Shown: positions 23,838-34,574 of the stretch, in pieces
Position numbering within the stretch: the stretch's first letter is position 1
Layout of the letters: every line of letters starts with the position of its first letter
NCBI GenBank assembly: GCA_014529385.2
Contig: CM043942.1
Coordinates: forward strand, 61,118,684-61,182,683
Direction: 5' to 3'
Source: Adiantum capillus-veneris
Lineage: Eukaryota; Streptophyta; Polypodiopsida; Polypodiales; Pteridaceae
Length of the DNA stretch: 64,000 nucleotides
Program-made: the position numbers and the translations under genes
Notes under the pieces: generated by a model
What the model was told of the DNA's origin: nothing
The model's input: only the letters and a program-made list of their open reading frames with translations
The model's database searches: none

Positions 23838-24884
23838 CAACTGTCACGTGTGGTCGTTGATGTTGTTAGAAGAGACATGATGATGGATATTGGCTGTTTT
23901 CAGCCATGGAGGAGCCTTTGATGGCATACTAGCACCCCTCATGGCACAGTTGGATTGTTATGTTAGATGTATCAGTGAGAATGAGCGATGACCTCTAATG
24001 TCATGGTTCTTGGGTGTGTTTTTCCCATAGTCGCAAGGGACGCGTCCCGAGGAGTGGGGACGGGGGGACCGGACTCAAATGGATTTTAGTGTAAAAAAGA
24101 GGGCAGGGCAGCAAGTGGGGATGGAAAAGTGGGGACGAGAAGCTGAAAAATGGGCGTCCCCTGTGACTACGGTTTTTCCTCATCAGCCATGAATTAGTGG
24201 GTAGGCTTGGCAGCTAGGGTGCTTGTCAAACTCCTAGGGTACCATTTTGGAAGCTTCTTGACCAGCCGCCAGCCAATAGGCACTCCCTACCTACACCAAG
24301 TGGTAATCTTCAGATGAATGAAGCTTCATGACCAGCCGCCAAGACCAGCTGCCAGCCAATAGTCACTCCTCCCTATGCAAAGTGGCAATCGGCAATTAGA
24401 TGAAAACTTCCGTCAGTTTTGATGACTAGTTGTCTTGTGGAGGTGCCAACAACTCAGCAAAAAGAATGGCAACACCCATCCAATTGGCTGCAGTAAAAGC
24501 AACCACCCTTCCATGTCATCATACTTCACCAATGAGAGGGCACTCATGGGCCACATGGTTCTCTGTGAGGGGAGTTTTTTGTGGTCATGAGAAAGTAACC
24601 AGGGAGGTTATGCTGACTTCCTGTTTTGGAGGTTAGTGGGCAGCCCTTTGTGGGCAACCTAGTCTATAAAAGGGGGAGCCTCTCCCTTGGCTAGAACCTC
24701 TCTCATTTTCTCTCTCACCACTTCTCTGGTCCCTCCTCACCTCTCCTATCTACCCACATCTCTTGCTACTACTCTCTAGCACTCTTTGAGAGTACCATTC
24801 AAGCCAAACTATAACTCTTGTACCTCTGTGCTTCTCTCCATCACAATGGCATCACACTGCGATCATTTGCATGACGATTGTAAC
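23838..24884 (+). other. Intron sequence between element B and the next LTR fragment
   Basis: Apart from the MITE at 24026-24171 no gene is seen. The 24250-24640 stretch has imperfect internal repeats (GACCAGCCGCCA and CAGCCAATAG occur twice). The 24640-24850 part is CT-rich with a TATAAAAGGGGGAG box at 24664-24677, which could be a promoter relic of a lost element. Confidence 0.4.
24026..24171 (+). mobile_element. Small hAT-like MITE
   Basis: This 146-bp element has ends CATAGTCGCAAGGGACGC and CGTAGTCACAGGGGACGC (reverse complement of the right end), matching at 15 of 18 positions. A perfect 8-bp duplication, GTTTTTCC, lies at 24018-24025 and 24172-24179. The interior is purine-rich (GGGGACGG repeats) and non-coding. 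Its CATAG start resembles the MITE at 2548. Confidence 0.8.
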
Positions 24885-25260
24885 TGTAGAGGGCACCATG
24901 TGCCAATGGAAAGAACAAAACTTTATCACTTTAACAGAGCTTGAAATTAAGAGAGAATCCACACAGTAGACATGGAGTGGCGGAGTTCCACTCCTAGAAG
25001 CACTGGTCCCAAAACCCTGGCACCCCTTTCCATGTTTCTTTTATATTGATCTTCAGAGAGTACAATTGTGGAGAGGAGCACTCTCTCCAATCTGCAAACG
25101 CAAGATTGAGAAGAGCCTCCCCCAAGACTTTAAAGGCCATGGACCAAAAAGCATCAGATATGAAACGGTGGCATTGCTCCAAAAGCAACTGGTTGGCGCC
25201 AAAAGTATATGCTGAGAAACTGTCATGTCATTAGCGTACGGATTTCCATGAAATTCCACT
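24885..25260. repeat. LTR fragment related to 37461-38144
   Basis: TGTAGAGGGCACCATGTGCC aligns with TGTCACGGGAGAGGCACCAC at 37461. The match continues through GGAGTGGCGGAGTTCCAC. Divergence is high and the right end is not defined. Confidence 0.55.
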
Positions 25261-25319
25261 CCAAATTCTGCCGCTTTTAATAACCAGACCTTGGTTCACT
25301 TAATAGGGTGTTCACACGG

Positions 25320-25480
25320 TGGACCAATTACCCCCTCTTCCCCTTGGGCACAGGGATTTACCACGTCTTCACTTTGTGAGATACCCCCCTTTCCCTTTAG
25401 AGAAAGGTAATCGCCCTCTTCCCCTTGGGCACATAGGGATTTTCTACGTCTTCACATTGTGACATAGCCCCCCCCCCCCC

Positions 25481-25539
<59 letters not shown>

Positions 25540-25606
25540 CCCTTCCCCTTTAGAGAAAGGTAATTGCCCGCAATCACACCTGCAAAAAGTCAATCCGATG
25601 CTTTAG
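25320..25606 (+). repeat. Poly-C tract and (AC)n microsatellite
   Basis: Thirty C residues occupy 25468-25497. About twenty AC repeats follow to 25539. The flanks are an imperfect duplication containing CTCTTCCCCTTGGGCACA (about 25333 and 25414). Confidence 0.85.
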
Positions 25607-25930
25607 CAGACAATGGCTTCATGCATACATGCCAATGACCATCACCATCAGATAGTACATTCTCTAGCATGCATCACATCATACAGTTCCACAACCAGAT
25701 TGCTATCGAGCCGTCTCATCCTCATCAGATCCGTCAATATCCTAGCATAGCGATGTAGTCATTACACCAGACAATGGCTTCATGCATACATGCCAATCAC
25801 CATCACCATCAGATACTACATTCTCTAGCATGCATCACATCATACATTTCCACAACCAGATTGCTATCGAGCCATGTCATCCTCATTAGATTTGTCAATA
25901 TCCTAGCATAGCGATGTTAGTCATCACACC
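25607..25930 (+). repeat. 161-bp tandem duplication
   Basis: CAGACAATGGCTTCATGCAT begins both copies, at 25607 and 25768. Each runs to CGATGT(T)AGTCAT-ACACC, with a handful of substitutions. It is non-coding. Confidence 0.85.
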
Positions 25931-25978
25931 CAGATCGTATTGATCCTATAGATGTCTTGATGCACTAGCAAGCTACAG

Positions 25979-26485
25979 TGTCACTTTCACAGGACACTCA
26001 GTTAGTACAGTTGGTCTGGTCTGGTTCACACTGGACGGACTTCTTGGGCTGGGCAATGACACGTGGCAGGATACGGACGGTGGTCTAGTGGACATCGTGG
26101 CCAAGTCACCACCACCACTCACTTTTGAGATTGGCGTAGCTGGCTGGCATTTATGGGCCGTTGGGTCATCGGATCATCTTCCTTCTAGATATATGGTCCA
26201 GCATCGTAGTCTAGAGCATTGAGTCTATACACAGAGCACTTATTCACCATCCTTGCACATCTGAGCCTCGACACCCCATTGTACCTGAGAGTCTTGGACT
26301 AGAGCTGAGTGTGCTGCCACGCCAGAGTCCGTATCAGTTCTTTGAGATAGTCGAGTCATTCCTTGTGGTCTACTGTTGCTGTTGTGTCGCTTGTTTCCTG
26401 TTTTCAGTCAGTTTTGACTGAGATTGTCACGCACATTGCACTGAGGAGCACCCACTGTAGAGAGCACGCAGTACAGGTGCTCTCA
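25979..26485 (+). repeat. Element D 5' LTR
   Basis: TGTCACTTTCACAGGACAC to GTGCTCTCA. The last 17 bp are missing from the 3' copy. It contains repeats of the word TGGTCTAG. Confidence 0.8.
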
Positions 26486-26488
26486 TTT

Positions 26489-26507
26489 TGGCGATCACGG
26501 TGGGACC
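26489..26507 (+). promoter_or_regulatory. Element D primer-binding site
   Basis: TGGCGATCACGGTGGGACC begins three bases after the LTR end. It has the TGG start and the TTTGGCG context common in plant Ty3-type elements. The matching tRNA was not identified. Confidence 0.55.
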
Positions 26508-26852
26508 TCAACTGAAACCTCACTCTGTGAGGTACAAATCTTGAAGCTAGTTGGGTCTATCTAGCTTCGCCTACCTTGCCTTGCACTGTTCTTCTCTCGC
26601 CTGGTCCAACGGTCTAGTCATCTCTCGCCCTGGTCCAACCAGTCCTCGTCCCTGGTCTAGTCCTCCTCGACCCTGGTCTAGTCTTCCTCGTCCCTGGTCC
26701 AGCCTGGTCTAGTCCTCCTTGACCTTGGTCTAGTCCTCCTCGTCCCTGGTCCAGCCTCGTCTAGTCACTGCGTGGTCTAGTAGAGTCTAGACCAGTCTTC
26801 AGCCAGTTCAAGGTTTTCTTGCCCAAAGCTCGGTTGGTTTGGTGGTCGTTGC
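26508..26852 (+). repeat. Element D leader with CCTGGTCTAGTCCTCCT repeats
   Basis: Between about 26600 and 26790 a 20-30-bp unit, CCTGGTC(C/T)AG(T/C)CCTCCTCG, is repeated at least seven times upstream of gag. It holds no coding signal. Confidence 0.7.
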
Positions 26853-27638
26853 ATGACCCATACAAGGCGATCAGTTGAGCGTCAAAGCGCACTACTGAGT
26901 CCTCTGAAGTACTACAACAGAAGACGACCCTTGGAACCTGTTATAAGTCCATCAACCTCATCACCCATACCTCCACATACGACATCACCCATTCCTCCCT
27001 CCGGTTCCATATCTTCCAGATCACCTTCTCCAGTAAAGCTCTCTCCTATTCTGCTACAGCAGGCTACTGAGCAACAGGCTCAGCAAGGGGCCATGGAGCC
27101 GTTGGCTAGCGTTTTGGCTAAGGTAAACATCAAGTTCCCAACATTCAAAGGACTCTCTTCAGAAGATGCTGACGACCATGCAAGGAGGTTTGAATCTCTC
27201 TATAGGGGTCGTGGTCTTAACAGGGAAGATGCTTATTTGGTACTCTTTCCATCCACCTTGGATGGCTTAGCAGACAAATGGTACAGTCAGTTTGCAGAGA
27301 ACCATTTTGCAACTTGGGCAGCCTTAAGACAACAGTTGTGTGCAGCTTTCACGCCAGGTGACTACGAGGAGAAGGTGTTGGATCAGTTGGCCAACGTGGT
27401 GCTCCAGCCAGAGGAGACTTTTGCAGAATCTATGACGAAAACCAAGTCTCTGGTTGCCAAGCTTCCCCAGCAACCAGGTGAATTTATGGTTAAGAAGTGG
27501 GTAGAGAAGGTGCTTCCCAAAACTTCTCAGCAAAAACTACGAGAGAGTCTCCGACCCGATGCCACTCTGGAGGAGTTCATCGCAGCTGCTACGAGGATAG
27601 AGGGGGCTAGGAAGCTATTCACCAACCCCTTCACATAG
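26853..27638 (+). pseudogene. Element D gag
   Basis: 261 codons from ATG to TAG. A Ser/Pro-rich N-terminal part leads into a retrotransposon gag fold: VNIKFPTFKGLSSEDADDH, LFPSTLDGLADKWYSQF, TWAALRQQLCAAF and LDQLANVVLQPEETFAESM. The coding register shifts soon after the stop and continues as SLRRELEALKLQRALREE, a coiled coil. Confidence 0.8.
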
Positions 27639-27643
27639 AGACC

Positions 27644-28700
27644 CCCTCTGTGTTTTTGGAAAGTCCTTCTGATCCTTTAACTTCTTTACGCAGGGAATTG
27701 GAAGCCCTAAAGTTACAGCGAGCTCTTCGGGAGGAGAGGTCCTTCTCTCTTAGACAGGAGAAGCCTCCACATCACGAGGCATTGGAACAGATTAAGCGCG
27801 AGCTAGAAGAGCTCAAGTGTTAGCAAGAGACTAAGGCTACGGTTTGGTGTAGCTCATGCGGCTCTCCAGGACACCCTCCACAAGAATGCCCCCTTCGGGT
27901 TTACTGCCAATTCTGTGAAAAATCTGGACATGAGGACAAGGATTGTTACTACGTCAAGGGATTGCGACAAATACAGCAAAGTCTTGGAACTTTCTTCAAC
28001 AAGGGCCATCACCTGCATCCAACATGGTTTCTCCCTGTGGCCATCCACACCATATGCCACCTTTGCTGACCCCCTCCTATGCAAGGTATGCAGAGCACTT
28101 TTCCCTCTCAGAGCTTTTATCATACCCATGCTCCCTCATCACCTCAAAGCTTCTATGCCTCCACCTCCAACTCAATGCAACAGGAGCAAGGACCACCTCG
28201 CCCTTTGAATCGGCCCAATTTGTGCTACAGATGTTGGGAATATGGGCATTACCAAAGCAAATGCTCCTTGCCAGAAGGGTCCCCTCCCTGCCGTCATTGC
28301 CCTGAAACAAAGGATCACTACAGTAAGGATTGCCCTAAAATTCGTGCATCCACGGCTTCGAACCCAAGTCAAAGCCAGAATGAGTTTGCCTTTCCCAAGC
28401 TCAATTTGATAGCAGTTAGCACCATTCTCAGCTGCCCCCTTCTACCCACGCGGTTACCCCTCAAAATAAGCCGCCGCAGTTGGCAGAGGAGCCATCGGGC
28501 GTCCTCACCTGGGCCCAGAGAGCCGCTCTCGGTCTCAGCACTCCAACAAGTTCAACTCCAGCAAGTTCAACTCCCCCACACATTCTCACACCAGTGGATA
28601 CCCTGCCTGCAGCTGTTAACAAGCCATCCTCTAGTGCCATGAAGGAATCCAAATCTTTGCTCTCCGATATTGATGAAGCTTTTTTGGAAGCAGTTTGAGA
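27644..28700 (+). pseudogene. Element D zinc-knuckle region (four CCHC motifs)
   Basis: After the coiled coil come CSSCGSPGHPPQEC and CQFCEKSGHEDKDC (27852-27950). Then CYRCWEYGHYQSKC and CRHCPETKDHYSKDC (about 28222-28335). Three fit C-x2-C-x4-H-x4-C and the last has one extra residue. Four knuckles are more than the one or two usual in LTR-element gag proteins. Stops and frame changes (for example at 27821 and 28067) show it is decayed. Confidence 0.75.
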
Positions 28701-28840
28701 TCTACAAAAGATCAAGGTACCAGAGAAACCATTGGTAAAACAAAAGCTTACAGCAGAGACAGTCTTGTTTCAGAAGTGACACCCTGGCAGTTATTCAATC
28801 ACTTTACCCTGGAGCAAGTCCTAGTGGCGGGCACCTCCCA

Positions 28841-29790
28841 GTGCGACCGTCAGAGTCCTATATGATATCCAATCCCGCTGCTCCACTCACTGATTATAGA
28901 GGCCCTCGCTTGACAGTGTCCATTTTGGGTCGGCAATTCTCAGGAATGATAGTGGATGGTGGATCTGGCATCAACCTGATGCCCGAGTTCACTATGTTAG
29001 CTCTAGGTCTACAGCCTACTCGCCCTGCTCCCTTCACAGTTACATTGGCCGACCAACAGACTATATCCAGTGGGCATCGTGGACAATGTGCCTCTTTAGG
29101 TACAAGACTTTACTTTTAACTTGAATCTTGTTGTGGTTCGTCTTCCCCAGGTTGAGGGCAGATTTCCTTTGCTCATTGGAAGACCATGGCAGCGACACAC
29201 TAAAGCACTTCATGATTGGGGAAACGATGCGATGTGGATACATACTTCTGGCTCCCCGATGCAACCCATTCTCTTAGAAGGAGGTATGGATCCCGTGGTG
29301 CAGCAAGTTTCTTTGTCAATGGAAACCAACCCTGAACAAGAACAGCCTACTACACCTGAATGGTCAGATGAGGATCTGTTAGAGTGGTTGGATGCTACCA
29401 TATCTATGCCTTGTTATGGAGTCTCTATTCACTCTTTGCCGGAAGGTACACCCTCTTCCAATGTTTCCTTGGTGGACGCCTTTGAATTTGGTACGCCTAT
29501 GAAGAATCATAGAAGCGGGAAGAAATCACCGCTACAAGAGTTCACCCCCCTTCAAACATCAGTGGTGTCTGCTTCTACGACCAGAACAAAGCTCTCCTCT
29601 GGGTCTGGCGAACTCCCTTCACAGAGCTTGGCCTGCTTGAAGAATTCCGTGCTCTTGATAGTTGTCTTGCTCATGGTACATCCTCTTGCTCTCCATCGAC
29701 TACCGCACTCTGTAGCAACTCAACTTTCAGCTCTTGCTCTCCATCAACTGCCGCGCTTTGTAGCCTATCAACTTTCAATTAGTCCTACAT
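28841..29790 (+). pseudogene. Element D protease-like region
   Basis: The frame at 28841 encodes LTVSILGRQFSGMIVDGGSG with INLMP following. This is the retropepsin active-site region, with D-G-G where D-S/T-G is expected. After a frame change near 29115 the fold continues as LVVVRLPQVEGRFPLLIGRP and HDWGNDAMWIH. The open frame runs on to 30434 through the C-rich repeat. No polymerase follows. Confidence 0.7.
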
Positions 29791-30345
29791 TTTTTCCCCT
29801 CGCCCCTAGTCCCCATGCGCACTCACCCTCGCCCCTAAGTCCCTTGCCCTCGCCCCTCACACCCCCTAGTCCCTTGCCCTCACCCCTACCCACCCCCTAC
29901 CCCTCACCCTCGCCCCTACCCCCTACTCAGCCCTCCCTTGCCCTCGCCCCTACCCACCCCTCCCTTCCGCTCGCCCCTAACCAGTCCCCCACTCACCCTC
30001 GCCCCTACCCACCCCCTCACCCCTCGCCCCTACCCTCTCTCAACCTCGCCCCTACCCAATCCCACCCCCTCACCCCTCGCCCCTACCCAACCCCTCGCCC
30101 CTACCCTGTCTCAACCCTCGCCCCTACCCTCTCTCTCCCTCGCCCCTACCCAATCCCACCCCCTCACCTCTTGCCCCTACCCACCCCCTCGCCCCCCTCA
30201 TCAGCCCTCGCCCCTACCTGGTGCTATCTCGCCCCCTACCCACCGCTAGTCCCCTCTCATCAGCCCTCGCCCCTACCTAGTGCCACCTCATCCCTGCCCA
30301 CAGCTCTCACCCCCCTACCCACCCCTCGCCCCTGCCACACATGGC
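29790..30345 (+). repeat. C-rich variable repeat (CCCTCGCCCCTACCCA type)
   Basis: About 35 imperfect copies of a 10-16-base unit built from CCCTCGCCCCTAC. One strand is almost pure pyrimidine with very few G residues. It is translated in the same open frame as the protease region as Pro/Ser/Leu-rich sequence, but looks like an expanded simple repeat rather than selected protein. Confidence 0.85.
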
Positions 30346-31034
30346 CCGAAAACATCCTTTGCTGCTTCTCATCACCCTCTCTTTCACAGTGTGTAACCTC
30401 TTGTCTTCAGATTGAGGATACAGACCTTCTATAATTTAAAAATCAAGCGGCCCTCTGGCGTTGTTTCCTTGTTCACAGAAGCAAGAGAGCGACACAAAGG
30501 GGAGAACAAGTTTTCTGTATTTCCTTGTGGCTTTCAAGCATTAACCTCGCGGCCATCCTGTTGCTGTTAATGCTTTTTGTTCTGCAATCATTATGGAGCT
30601 TAAACTTAATTGCGGCGTTACTCGGGCTTATGGTCATCCGTCTTTTGGAGAATAGTGTTGTTGCAATAAGATGAAAGGTGCATCTGTAAGCATGGACCAT
30701 GTCATTTTTCAATCAGTATGGTTATGGAGGATAAAGATGCATCTGTAAGCATGGACCATGTCATTTTTCAATCAGTATGGTTATGGAGGATAAAGATGCG
30801 CTGGATCCAAACCAATCATACTGGGTTCTGGCATATGCAAAGGCCTAAGGCGTTGGCAAGCAGTGCAGTGTTTTAACTCCACTTTTGAGGCATGTAAGGT
30901 TAGGGTTGGGCCTAAAACCTCCTTCACGAAAGATGTACGGACGTCGTACCTAGTGCTTCTCTTTCACAGTTTTAGTATTCCTCTCACCGAGACGGTGAGA
31001 GGACTTGTGGCGGGCAACCTGTAGCAGGCTAAAG
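30346..31034 (+). other. Element D 3' interior
   Basis: No gene is seen. It includes a 59-bp perfect tandem duplication at 30680-30738 and 30739-30797 (starting GCATCTGTAAGCATGGACC). No clear polypurine tract stands before the 3' LTR. Confidence 0.6.
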
Positions 31035-31540
31035 TGTCACTTTCACAGGACACTCAGTTAGTACAGTTGGTCTGGTCTGGTTCACACTGGACGGACTTTC
31101 TGGGCTGGGCGATGACACGTGGCAGGATACGGACGGTGGTCTAGTAGACATCTAGTCTAGTGGACATCGTGGCCAAGTCACCACCACCACTCACTTTTGA
31201 GATTGTCGTAGGTGGCTGACATTTATGGGCTGTTGGGTCATCGGATCATCTTCCTTCTAGATATATGGTCCAGCATCGTTGTCTAGAGCATTGAGTCTAT
31301 ACACAGAGCACTTATTCACCATCCTTGCACATCTGAGCCTCGACACCCCATTGTACCTGAGAGTCCTAGGCTGGAGTTGAGTGTGCTGCCACGCCAGAGT
31401 CTGTATCAGTTCTTTGAGATAGTCGAGTCATTCGTTGTGGTCTACTGTTGCTGTTGTGTCTCTTGTTTCTTGTTTTCAGTTTGTTTTGAGTGAGATTGTC
31501 ACGCACTTTGCACTGAGGAGCACCCACGGTAGAGAGCACG
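31035..31540 (+). repeat. Element D 3' LTR (end lost)
   Basis: It matches 25979-26470. It carries an extra 17 bp around 31143 (ACATCTAGTCTAGTGG duplicated) and stops matching at GAGAGCACG. Confidence 0.8.
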
Positions 31541-33854
31541 ACATACTATCTGCGCTACATGCACTAAGACCATTGACCCAATTTATCTCATCCAAGTTGG
31601 ATTATTGATGCTCTAGATTCATATGCTTCACAAAAATGCTATGCAATTGACATAGACGGAGTCGAAATGTTCGAACAGAGTTAAACTTCAGTTACAGCCA
31701 AACAATCCCTAGGCTACAGCGTGCGCCGTTCAGAGGGTTCCGTCCAGACCATAGTCTGTCTCACCAAGTACAACTAAATGATCCCTAGACCGCAGTCTAC
31801 GTCATCTAGAGGTTTTTAGTACAACTAAATGGTTCCCTGACCATAGTTTGTGCCGTCTAGAGCTTCCAAGTACAACTAAATGACGCGTAGAGTGCAATCT
31901 GCACCATTAAGAGGCTTTCAAACAGCATTGAAAGCAACATTGCAACCAAAATCAAACAAATTCAATTTGCACCAAAACAAGTTCAAAGCTATCCCAGACA
32001 AACGATATTCTCAAAAAGTATCTAAATACAAAAACAATAAGAAAATCATTCTAGGCGAGCGTCAAGTCGGTGGCGGGCACGAAGGTTGATTGTCCTTTTA
32101 TCCCGGTCCAAAATAATGGTTTGGCAAAAATTCAACAGTGTGTTGAAAAGAGCACGTTGAAGATTCCCAACCGAACTTGCTGCTGTTGCTTTACCCTCCC
32201 ATTGTCTCCCCTCCCCTTGCACACCTTCCACCTGCTTGCTTTCTGTGCCGACCCGCTACACTTGCCCACCCGTTGCCCACGAACTTGTTGCTTTTCTTCT
32301 CACTGCTTGCTTGGGCCATTTCTCCAAGGTGGGCTCACAACTAAGAGAAATCCACCGTCCTCTTTCCCTTTGCAGTAACAAACATAGATGGAGGCTCCTG
32401 CTCCGCCTTAGAGGGACTATGATGATGAAGCCCCCTCGGCCGACATCGTAGAGCGTACCATTTGACTTGCTTTCTTGGCGACGGAGCAAGCAAGCCTTGC
32501 AATAGAGGTGGAAGGCCTTTAGGTCACCTTTGTCATTTGCAAGATCATCGGCATGATTCTAGGCGCATGATCTCCGCTAGGCTTGCCTTCTCTGAGAGGT
32601 CGGAAAAATCATCGATGTAGGGTTCCTTGGTTGTGGCTACTTCCAAATCGAGTTTGAAACCCCTGAGATGGCGACCAAGGTCATTTCGATTAGCCCGCTG
32701 GCCATTTGAGGAGGTAGGGCTCATTTTCAACAGTGGTGCCATGGTTTCGACTTAACTTTCAATGTTCTTGTCGAGGAAGGAGATTCTTCCCAGCTTGGTG
32801 TGTTCCCCTGGCCTGAGAAGAGAGTACCTCCCGGATTGGCTTTGAGATTGGGATAGTCTTGGAGACCCCGCGCACGGCAACATCAGTCGCTGCCAAGGTA
32901 TTAGGTATATCTATAGTATTCGCTTTGGTTCAGGACACCCACACTCTGCTGATGGTAGTCCTTCTGCTTTTATAAAGACTTTGAAGACAATAAGTCCCAA
33001 CGTCCGGAGTATTTCAGAATGAAAAGCACACCATGTCTAGCAAAATCCATGAATGGCGTTGGATTTCCAAATTAGAAACCAGTTATGTAGAAGAGTCCCT
33101 GTTCATCTTCTTTTATCATCTGTGGGCTCCCCTCATGACTTGTAGTGGCTGCTTGTTAAACAGTGTCTATGTACCTTAAGGATGCACACTGCGGCTCAAG
33201 AAGCATGTAAAGTGCATGCTGGGCATGGAGTAACTTGCAGTCTGAAACAGCGGGCTCCAGACCTCCTGTTCATGCAAGCACTGCAGCACTACATTGTAGA
33301 AATGAGGGTACCTGGACGAGGCTTGGGAGTATAATCTTCCCTTATGCATGGTAGGGATTGCGGTTTGTCATCAAAATTGTGGCTCATGCACATAGCCCAG
33401 GCCCCATTTGCCTGTGATTATCTGTATGATGCTTGAGATCCATCCTCTGCCTAGAGGAGCATGCGACCCAAGGTGTAAAAAAAAAAAAGCTTTTTCTTGG
33501 GCTCCTTCAACACCTTCTGTGACTTTTTCCTTGGGAGAAGGTGAAGCAGATTACCAAGAAGGATAGTGCTCTGAGAAGCAGAATCTACCAAGCCAAGCTG
33601 TTGCTACAAGTCACAATATATGACAATATCGAAGGAATTTCTGTGGCCACTGCCGTTCAGGTGGACATGGTGCTGACAAGAATATTTAGGCATCCTGTAT
33701 GAAATGATTTACCACACATTTGTGAAAATAGTGTTTCTGGTCATGATAGATATTTGTGCAGTACTTAATAGAGCTGGTGTGTAAGAATACACACAAGAAT
33801 GGAGGTTAGTTTGTGCTCGTGATTCAAGTGATCAAGTACCTCACATTTTTGCAG
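31541..33854 (+). other. Intron sequence before NAGLU exon 33855
   Basis: 31700-31930 holds about four degenerate 55-60-bp repeats centred on ACAACTAAATG and CAGTCT. At about 32384 a decayed coding start (MEAPAPP, a stop, then RDYDDEAPSADIVERT) may be the beginning of an unidentified retrotransposon gag. The rest shows no gene. The last bases form the acceptor TTTTTGCAG. Confidence 0.45.
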
Positions 33855-34066
33855 AATATCAGGAACGTCAGGCGTGGAGATTCTTGCTGGTCTGCATTGG
33901 TACCTGAAGTATTGGGGTGGAGGACATGTCTCCTGGAGAAAGACAGGAGGCATGCAGTTGACATCAATAGCCAAACCAGGAGAATTGCCCCGAGTCAGTG
34001 GTTCTGGTGTCAAAGTTCAGAGGGTGGTTCCATGGAGCTACTATCAAAATGTTGTCACTGTCAGCT
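33855..34066 (+). CDS. NAGLU: Alpha-N-acetylglucosaminidase exon (barrel entry)
   Basis: A 212-base exon between TTTTGCAG and GTAAGC. After the split Arg codon it encodes [20 protein letters not shown], then HVSWRKTGG and [13 protein letters not shown], leaving a single T. These are the most recognisable early blocks of GH89 enzymes: GVEI[10 protein letters not shown], HVSW-x-KTGG and YYQNVVT. The start codon of the gene is far upstream, so no start is proposed here. Confidence 0.93.
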
Positions 34067-34211
34067 GTAAGCTTGCTGCCAATGTTAGTCATGCTAGATG
34101 TTTTCTTGGCATGGCTGTTACTGAAAATACCTTTGTGATTTGTTTCAGATGAGCATCTTATTTTCTATTTTAAACATATTATGTTTTTTCTTTCATTGTT
34201 TTTGATTGAAG

Positions 34212-34333
34212 ATTCTAGTGTTTGGTGGGATTGGAAACGATGGCAAGAAGAGATCGATTGGATGGCATTGCAAGGAATTAATTTGCCATTAGCCTTCACG
34301 GGACAAGAAGCTATATGGAAGAAGGTTTTCAAG
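34212..34333 (+). CDS. NAGLU: Alpha-N-acetylglucosaminidase exon
   Basis: A 122-base exon. The acceptor TTGAAG gives AT, which completes a Tyr codon with the T left by the previous exon (VSY-SSVWWDW). It encodes [20 protein letters not shown], then [18 protein letters not shown]. The WWDW and [15 protein letters not shown] blocks are strongly conserved in GH89. The preceding intron is 145 bp. The donor is AAG|GTATTT, phase 0. Confidence 0.95.
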
Positions 34334-34481
34334 GTATTTACATGCAGGTTTCTGATGTTTGAATTGTTTGGTATTGCTCAAGGTAAGATATAATATCTCC
34401 CAATTGGTAAGGGTTTCTATTTGTGGACAGGGCATACAACTTTTTAGGTACTCTATCCATATTTTTCGTGATGTTATGCAG

Positions 34482-34567
34482 GGGTTCAATTTGACAGATA
34501 CAGATCTTGATGATTTCTTTGGCGGACCAGGATTTCTTGCATGGGCACGGATGGGCAATCTTCATGC
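34482..34567 (+). CDS. NAGLU: Alpha-N-acetylglucosaminidase exon
   Basis: An 86-base exon after a 148-bp intron (acceptor TTATGCAG). It encodes [20 protein letters not shown], then WARMGNLHA split after GC. The FFGGP[12 protein letters not shown] block is diagnostic of GH89. The donor is ATGC|GTAATT. It is completed by G at 59895 to give GNLHA-WGGPL, the family sequence. Confidence 0.95.
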
Positions 34568-34574
34568 GTAATTT

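Larger units (their letters stand above)
25979..31540 (+). mobile_element. Element D: gag-protease-only LTR retrotransposon
   Basis: Two direct LTRs (25979-26485 and 31035-31540) enclose a 4.5-kb interior. It holds gag, four zinc knuckles and a retropepsin-like region, but no reverse transcriptase, RNase H or integrase. In their place is a 550-bp C-rich repeat (29790-30345). It is unrelated in sequence to element B but has the same reduced architecture. Target duplications were not recognised. Confidence 0.75.
1750..33854 (+). other. NAGLU: Giant NAGLU intron (32,105 bp)
   Basis: The intron begins GTTAGT and ends TTTTGCAG. It joins exons in phase 2 (AG|A). It contains two MITEs, a copia-like remnant, a nested pair of Ty3-type elements (B split by A) and a gag-protease element (D). 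Nothing in it looks like a further NAGLU exon. The residues on either side are adjacent in the protein family, so none is missing. Confidence 0.85.

Noticed and set aside
24001-24183. Small Pro-rich protein on the - strand
   Set aside because: It coincides with the 146-bp MITE and has no homology.
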